64,000 nt of DNA, taken from positions 4,464,001 through 4,528,000 of the forward strand of contig CBDFHN010000002.1 in NCBI GenBank assembly GCA_965247735.1. Reading direction: 5' to 3'. This document shows positions 59,557-64,000 of this stretch, piece after piece. The position numbers and the translations under genes are program-made. This stretch comes from JAOXRU01 sp965247735 (lineage in GTDB: Bacteria; Bacteroidota; Bacteroidia; Flavobacteriales; Flavobacteriaceae). The stretch's first letter is position 1. Every line of letters begins with the position of its first letter. The notes below the pieces were generated by a model. It did no database searches and was not told where the DNA came from. It saw only the letters and a list, made by a program, of their open reading frames with translations.

Positions 59557-60844
59557 GAGAATAGGAATCAAAAATTCAAATATTAATTTTGTAGCCCATG
59601 CTATTTTGGCCTCTTTTGGCTTATATTTTTGTATGTATGCTTTTCGGAAACCGTTTACGGTGGCAACCTATGAAGGATTGACTTTTTTTGGTTTGGATTA
59701 TAAAATTTTGCTTGTTATATGTCAGGTTATTGGTTATGCTTCCTCAAAGTTTTTTGGAATAAAAATTATTTCTGAGCTAAAGCTTAGACATAGAAAATGG
59801 TATTTACTCGGATTGATTATTCTTGGAGAATTAAGCTTAGTACTTTTTGCAATTATACCAGCACCTTATGCTATAGTATTTATGTTTTGTAATGGATTTT
59901 CATTAGGAATGGTATGGGGAATTGTGTTTTCTTATTTAGAGGGAAGGAAGTTTACAGAGATACTTGGAGTAGCATTGTGTGCTAGTTTTATAGTTTCTAG
60001 CGGAGCTGTAAAATCTGTTGGATTGTATTTGATGAATTCTTGGCAAGTAACAGAGTTGTGGATGCCTGCAATAACTGGGCTTATATTTATATTGCCTTTT
60101 TATTTTTTCACCATGCAATTAGAAAAAATTCCTCCACCAACAGCATTGGATATAGCTTTAAGATCAGACAGGGTTCCAATGACCAAAAGAGATAAAAAGG
60201 AAATGATAATGAGTTTGTTCTTTCCAATGGTTATTCTAGTCTTCTTTTATATGCTTTTAACCTCATTTAGAGACTTTAGAGACAGCTTTTCTAGAGAACT
60301 TTGGGATTCGATTGGTTATGTTGGAGATGCAGCTATTTACTCTTGGTCAGAAATTATTGTTGCTTTTTTTGTGTTGTTGCTTTTGGGCTTGGTCTTTTTT
60401 GTCAAGGACAATTTTAAAGCAATGCTTGTTTATCATTATATATTAGTGTTAGGAACTTTAGTGGTTGGAGCAAGCACATTGCTGTTTCAAATGGAATTAT
60501 TATCTCCATTACTTTGGATGATTTCGGTAGGCTTTGGTTTATATGTTTGTTATGTGCCATTCAATTGTATATTTTTTGATAGAGTTATTGCAGCTTTTGA
60601 TTTAAAGGGGAATTCTGGATTTCTAATTTACATTGCTGATTCATTTGGATATTTGGGAAGTATTATGGTTTTGTTATATAAAAACCTGGTAAAAGACGAA
60701 GTATCATGGCTTCATTTTTTTATAAACGCAGCCTATGTAATCTCAATATTAGGAATTGTAATAGCAACAATTTCATTGTTATATTTTAAAAGAAAGAAGA
60801 AGTATACTATTATGGAAGAAAAAAATTTTGTGCCAGTTTTATGA
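59555..60844 (+). CDS. DUF5690 (MFS, GlpT-like) transporter, putative phosphonate carrier
   Basis: 429 residues with twelve hydrophobic helices. Begins MRIGIKNSNINFVAHAILAS; has FCMYAFRKPFTVATYEG (typical of the GlpT/UhpT branch, where organophosphates exchange with phosphate), HRKWYLLGLIILGE in the loop after helix 2-3, and the FRDFRDSFSRELWD loop near residue 240. DUF5690 members sit with phosphonatase-like genes, as here. Overlaps the oxidoreductase gene by 4 bases (ATGA). Predicted to bring the phosphonate into the cell; the substrate is inferred. Confidence 0.8.
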   Translation: MRIGIKNSNINFVAHAILASFGLYFCMYAFRKPFTVATYEGLTFFGLDYKILLVICQVIGYASSKFFGIKIISELKLRHRKWYLLGLIILGELSLVLFAIIPAPYAIVFMFCNGFSLGMVWGIVFSYLEGRKFTEILGVALCASFIVSSGAVKSVGLYLMNSWQVTELWMPAITGLIFILPFYFFTMQLEKIPPPTALDIALRSDRVPMTKRDKKEMIMSLFFPMVILVFFYMLLTSFRDFRDSFSRELWDSIGYVGDAAIYSWSEIIVAFFVLLLLGLVFFVKDNFKAMLVYHYILVLGTLVVGASTLLFQMELLSPLLWMISVGFGLYVCYVPFNCIFFDRVIAAFDLKGNSGFLIYIADSFGYLGSIMVLLYKNLVKDEVSWLHFFINAAYVISILGIVIATISLLYFKRKKKYTIMEEKNFVPVL

Positions 60845-61995
60845 AAAATAAATTTGATGTAATTGTTATAGGAGGAGGAATACTTGGTGTTTTTCATGCC
60901 TATCATGCTGCTTTAAAAGGATTAAGTGTAGCTGTATTAGAAAAAGATAAAAGACCTTTGGGAGCAACAGTCCGTAATTTTGGACAGGTGGTTCCATCTG
61001 GAATGAATGAAAAATGGCAACGATATGGACGAGAAAGCTTAGCAATTTATAAAGGAATACAGGCTAAGTTTGATATTTCTTTACGGCAGAATGGAACAGT
61101 ATATTTAGCTTCAAATGCAGAAGAAGAACAGTTAATTAACGAGTTGGCTTTGATTAATAAAAATAATGACTATTCATCTTTGTTGCTTAGTAAAAAAGAA
61201 TGTTTGACTAAATACCCTGGTCTTCGAAAAAAATACGCAAAAGCAGGTCTTTTTTTTCCTGAAGAGGTTACTGTAGAACCCAATACTCTTATTGACAAAC
61301 TTCAACAGTATATGAAAGACGAGTTTGATATTCAATTTTTATCAAATGATGCAGTTGTGAATTGTGATAAGATAAATGGAGAAATACATGTTAGTATGGC
61401 TAAAGGGAAATTACTAAAAGCAGAAAATGTTTTTATCTGTAATGGAAGTGAGTTTAAAATACTTTTCCCCGAAGTCTTTGTACAGAGCGATTTGCAAGTG
61501 GTAAAATTGCAAATGATGCAAACCAAGCCGCAAGAAAATTATGTATTAAATGGCTCTATCCTAACAGGAGGTACCATAAGAAGGTACGAATCTTTCCAAG
61601 AATGTCCTTCATATCTGGAGATAAAGGAAAATGAAGATAAGAATTCATTGGCAAAAAAATGGGGCGTTCATATTTTATTCAAACAAGCTATTGATGGATC
61701 TGTAATCATTGGTGATTCTCATGAATATGCAGCGGTAAATGATATAGATGATTTAGGATTTTCTGGTAATATGTTGATTGATAATTTTATGCTTGCTGAA
61801 GCAAAAAAAATCATAAAACTACCAACGTATAAAATTGCAGCTAGGTGGAACGGAATGTACTCACAATGTAAAAATAATGATGTTTTTAAAAAGACAATAG
61901 CGGAAAATATTCACGTGATCACTGGTATTGGGGGTAAAGGAATGACTGGAAGCGCTGGTTTTTCAAAAGAAAATATAGAACAAATTTATAATTGA
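60841..61995 (+). CDS. FAD-dependent amine oxidoreductase of the TIGR03364 (phosphonate-linked) type
   Basis: 384 residues, D-amino-acid-oxidase fold. The dinucleotide motif DVIVIGGGILGVFHAYHAAL (5-24), FAD loop GATVRNFGQVVPSGM and the C-terminal GIGGKGMTGSAGFSKENIEQ are diagnostic. Family members are found next to phosphonatase genes and oxidise the amine of 2-aminoethylphosphonate or its N-methyl forms, giving phosphonoacetaldehyde. The gene overlaps the transporter gene by 4 bases and precedes the phosphonatase-like gene by 6 bp. Confidence 0.85.
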   Translation: MKNKFDVIVIGGGILGVFHAYHAALKGLSVAVLEKDKRPLGATVRNFGQVVPSGMNEKWQRYGRESLAIYKGIQAKFDISLRQNGTVYLASNAEEEQLINELALINKNNDYSSLLLSKKECLTKYPGLRKKYAKAGLFFPEEVTVEPNTLIDKLQQYMKDEFDIQFLSNDAVVNCDKINGEIHVSMAKGKLLKAENVFICNGSEFKILFPEVFVQSDLQVVKLQMMQTKPQENYVLNGSILTGGTIRRYESFQECPSYLEIKENEDKNSLAKKWGVHILFKQAIDGSVIIGDSHEYAAVNDIDDLGFSGNMLIDNFMLAEAKKIIKLPTYKIAARWNGMYSQCKNNDVFKKTIAENIHVITGIGGKGMTGSAGFSKENIEQIYN

Positions 61996-62001
61996 TAAAA
62001 G

Positions 62002-62682
62002 ATGCATAAGATAGAATTAATTGTTTTTGATATGGCAGGAACCACCATAAACGAAGATAATATAGTATATAAGACATTGCAGAAGACAATTTCTGATTGT
62101 GGTTACAAGGTCTCTCTAGCTACAGTGTTGGAGATAGGAGCTGGAAAAGAAAAGTTTAATGCTATTAAAGATATTATCTTCAATCTAGTAGATATAAATA
62201 AGATAGAGCTATTGACGGAAATTATATTTGAAAAATTCAAAAAAGAATTAGAAATGACCTATGCCTTGGCAAAGGTTTCTGTTTTTGATGGTGTTGAAGA
62301 ACTTTTTAATGAATTAAGAAAAAAAGGGATAAAAATAGCATTAAATACAGGTTATGATTTTAGAACAGCAACAAGTCTTTTAGAAAAAATTGATTGGAAA
62401 AGAGGAGTTAATTATGATGTTTTAATTACTGCTACGGATGTTGAAAAAAACAGACCTAATCCTGATATGATACTAAAAGCCATGAGCATATTAGATATAA
62501 AATCAGCATTAGCAGTTATGAAAGTAGGTGATTCTTCTATCGATATTTTAGAAGGTAAAAATGCCAATTGTGGAGTTACCATTGGAGTAACCACAGGAGC
62601 ACATACCCGTAGTCAATTAGAAGAAGCGGACCCAACTTACGTTATAGAGTCAATTTTGAAAATTCAGGAAATTATAGATTGA
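62002..62682 (+). CDS. Phosphonatase-like HAD hydrolase (TIGR03351 type)
   Basis: 226 residues. HAD nucleophile Asp10 in VFDMAGTTIN, with Ala at +2 as in phosphonoacetaldehyde hydrolase (DxAGT) rather than Asp as in phosphatases. Cap-domain lysine Lys49 in IGAGKEKFNAI stands where PhnX forms its Schiff base (GxxK). Later motifs ALNTGYDFRTAT, TDVEKNRPNPDMI and VMKVGDSSIDILEGKNANCG. Expected to split phosphonoacetaldehyde to acetaldehyde and phosphate. Last gene of the operon. Confidence 0.88.
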   Translation: MHKIELIVFDMAGTTINEDNIVYKTLQKTISDCGYKVSLATVLEIGAGKEKFNAIKDIIFNLVDINKIELLTEIIFEKFKKELEMTYALAKVSVFDGVEELFNELRKKGIKIALNTGYDFRTATSLLEKIDWKRGVNYDVLITATDVEKNRPNPDMILKAMSILDIKSALAVMKVGDSSIDILEGKNANCGVTIGVTTGAHTRSQLEEADPTYVIESILKIQEIID

Positions 62683-62807
62683 ATAGTTTGTTTTTTTTAT
62701 TTAAATGCGAAGCGTGTGTACTTTATAAGTGCATGCGCTTTTTTAATCTTAATTGGCAACATTTAATTAAAAATAGGAAACGTCATTCCTTTAATACTAG
62801 TTTAGAT

Positions 62808-63374
62808 TTATACAAAAAAATAGAGGACAAGCATTTTACAAACCTCTTTATTCTGATTGGAAGGCACATGAGGAATTCTTCCATCAAAAAAAATGGCATC
62901 ACCTTCCTTTAATGATACTTCTTCTTCCCCAATGTCGTATTGGCACGCTCCAGATAAGATGTATTTATATTCGTAGGCATCAGTTGTTACCTTATCTCGT
63001 TTAGAATTGGGTTCAATAGTTAATATAACTGCTTCAAAACCTATAGAAGAAAATTGCTTGCTAAATATATGTTTGTACTCAAAACCCTTAGCATTATCTT
63101 CTTTTTCAACAATAGTATTTTCATCAGCTCTAGATACAAGTATTAAAGCATCATTATATTCAGGCATTCCATTAAAAAAATCAGTAACAGCAATATCTAG
63201 AGCGTTAATAATGTTTAATAAAACGGGAAGTGACGGAATGGTTCTTCCGTTTTCAATTCTAGAAATAAGTCCTTTGCTTACTGTTGCTTTCTCTGCAATA
63301 ATGCTAATGGTTTCATTATTTTCTTTTCTTATTTCTTTGATGCGTTTTCCTATGCCGATTAGGTACTGTTTCAT
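62808..63374 (-). CDS. XRE-family regulator with cupin domain
   Basis: 188 residues. N-terminal HTH (about 8-65: IGKRIKEIRKENNETISIIA, KATVSKGLISRIENGRTIPS), linker, then a cupin domain (115-185: VILTIEPNSKRDKVTTDAYE, YKYILSGACQYDIGEEEVSL, GDAIFFDGRIPHVPSNQN). Such regulators (PuuR/SutR-like) sense a small amine or organic ligand in the cupin. Convergent with the phosphonate operon. A 17-bp operator copy lies about 134 bp before its start, as expected for autoregulation. Confidence 0.9.
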   Translation of the reverse strand: MKQYLIGIGKRIKEIRKENNETISIIAEKATVSKGLISRIENGRTIPSLPVLLNIINALDIAVTDFFNGMPEYNDALILVSRADENTIVEKEDNAKGFEYKHIFSKQFSSIGFEAVILTIEPNSKRDKVTTDAYEYKYILSGACQYDIGEEEVSLKEGDAIFFDGRIPHVPSNQNKEVCKMLVLYFFV

Positions 63375-63507
63375 TTATAGCTATTTAACTGTTACATGCT
63401 GTTCACCCATTAGTTATTTTTTAAGTGCAGACTATTTTATGGATGTTATGACTTTATTTTCAAGTACAAATAAAGTCATAAAAATTGTGTTTGCTTCTTA
63501 AATAAAG

Positions 63508-63524
63508 GTTTATATATAATAAAC
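63508..63524. promoter_or_regulatory. Putative XRE-cupin operator, site 3
   Basis: GTTTA-N7-TAAAC (a perfect match to the pattern) in the regulator's upstream region. The gap 63375-64000 has no other gene or feature that I could support. Confidence 0.5.
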
Positions 63525-64000
63525 TTTTACTGTAAATTGCTTTGGTATGCATAAAACAACATTTATATACATTATCTTATGTGTAGCCAGCTTTATAGTG
63601 GAAATATATAATAGCTAAAATTTAAATTTGTTTTGCTATTACGCTCCATTTATTTTTAACAAGTTGCTTATTTGTAAAAAGTATATTTCTTTTTATGATT
63701 TTTATTGTTTTCCTAAATGTTTCTAATATGTTTCAGGTAAATTAAGAAGATGTTTCTTAATTATTAACACTTTTTTGAAAACGAACTAATATAGAATAAA
63801 GTGATTGTTCCCGTCTTCATTCACCGTCTGTTTTTTCTTTCAATTAGCGACTAATTAATTGTTTTGCCAATCATAAAGTAAGTTATGCACTTTAGTTTTT
63901 TGATGAAGAATATACTCTTTTTCTAATGCTACAGTTTCAAAAAAAAACATGAAAAAGAGTGCGCTAATATAACCTTATGTGTTAAATTATTTAACATTAA

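Noticed and set aside
62679..62912. 77-codon plus-strand open frame after the phosphonatase-like gene
   Set aside because: Runs into the end of the convergent XRE-cupin gene and has no recognisable features or start signals.
63007..63501. 164-codon plus-strand open frame
   Set aside because: Antisense to the XRE-cupin regulator, whose HTH and cupin domains are clear on the minus strand.

Overview
The window is about 64 kb of AT-rich chromosome from a member of the Flavobacteriaceae (Bacteroidota). The evidence is the TAnnTTTG-type -7 promoter boxes, weak ribosome binding sites, frequent TTG/GTG starts, and many families typical of the phylum (DUF4293 opposite rho, DUF6048/DUF6452 beside rlmD, DUF5690, DUF1599, an archaeal-type proS). 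No rRNA, prophage, transposase or CRISPR array was seen.

Layout. 1-1.7 kb: 3' end of proS, two identical tRNA-Glu genes, rpsT. 1.8-6.6 kb: murQ, anmK and a FAD/Fe-S dehydrogenase, which could form a peptidoglycan-recycling operon that also oxidises the released D-lactate. 6.9-12.9 kb: a membrane-anchored protein, a LytS/LytTR two-component pair, a lipoprotein and a large zinc protease. 13.1-25.9 kb: an accessory region in which about 23 copies of a repeat core, all in one orientation, separate small cargo units. The cargo includes three ParE-type toxin-antitoxin pairs, yidD, a metzincin-like protease with a lipoprotein, and remnants of tandem DUF6261 genes. 25.9-33 kb: conserved core genes (DUF6048, DUF6452, rlmD, an ECF sigma factor, rocD, DUF2752 and CCC-motif membrane proteins, an Smr protein). 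33-46 kb: a lipoprotein, a cysteine desulfurase, an orphan TPR histidine kinase, an M23 peptidase, zapA, a 6S RNA, rny, an M28 peptidase, rho and DUF4293. 46-59.3 kb: a MITE-like element, a phosphodiesterase, truA, an MsbA-like ABC exporter, a seven-gene minus-strand run from folP through cdaA to a DoxX/DUF2071/methyltransferase set, and a plus-strand run DUF1599, BT_3928-like, OppB-like permease, tpiA, prmA, clpS. 59.5-63.4 kb: a probable phosphonate-catabolism operon (GlpT-like MFS carrier, FAD oxidase, phosphonatase-like HAD hydrolase) facing an XRE-cupin regulator.

Most interesting signals. First, the repeat-separated accessory array at 13-26 kb resembles a cassette platform but has no integrase or attC-like site in the window. 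Second, the phosphonate operon and its regulator share a 17-bp operator, GTTTA-N7-TAAAC, found twice before the operon and once before the regulator. Third, there is a 6S RNA locus between zapA and rny.
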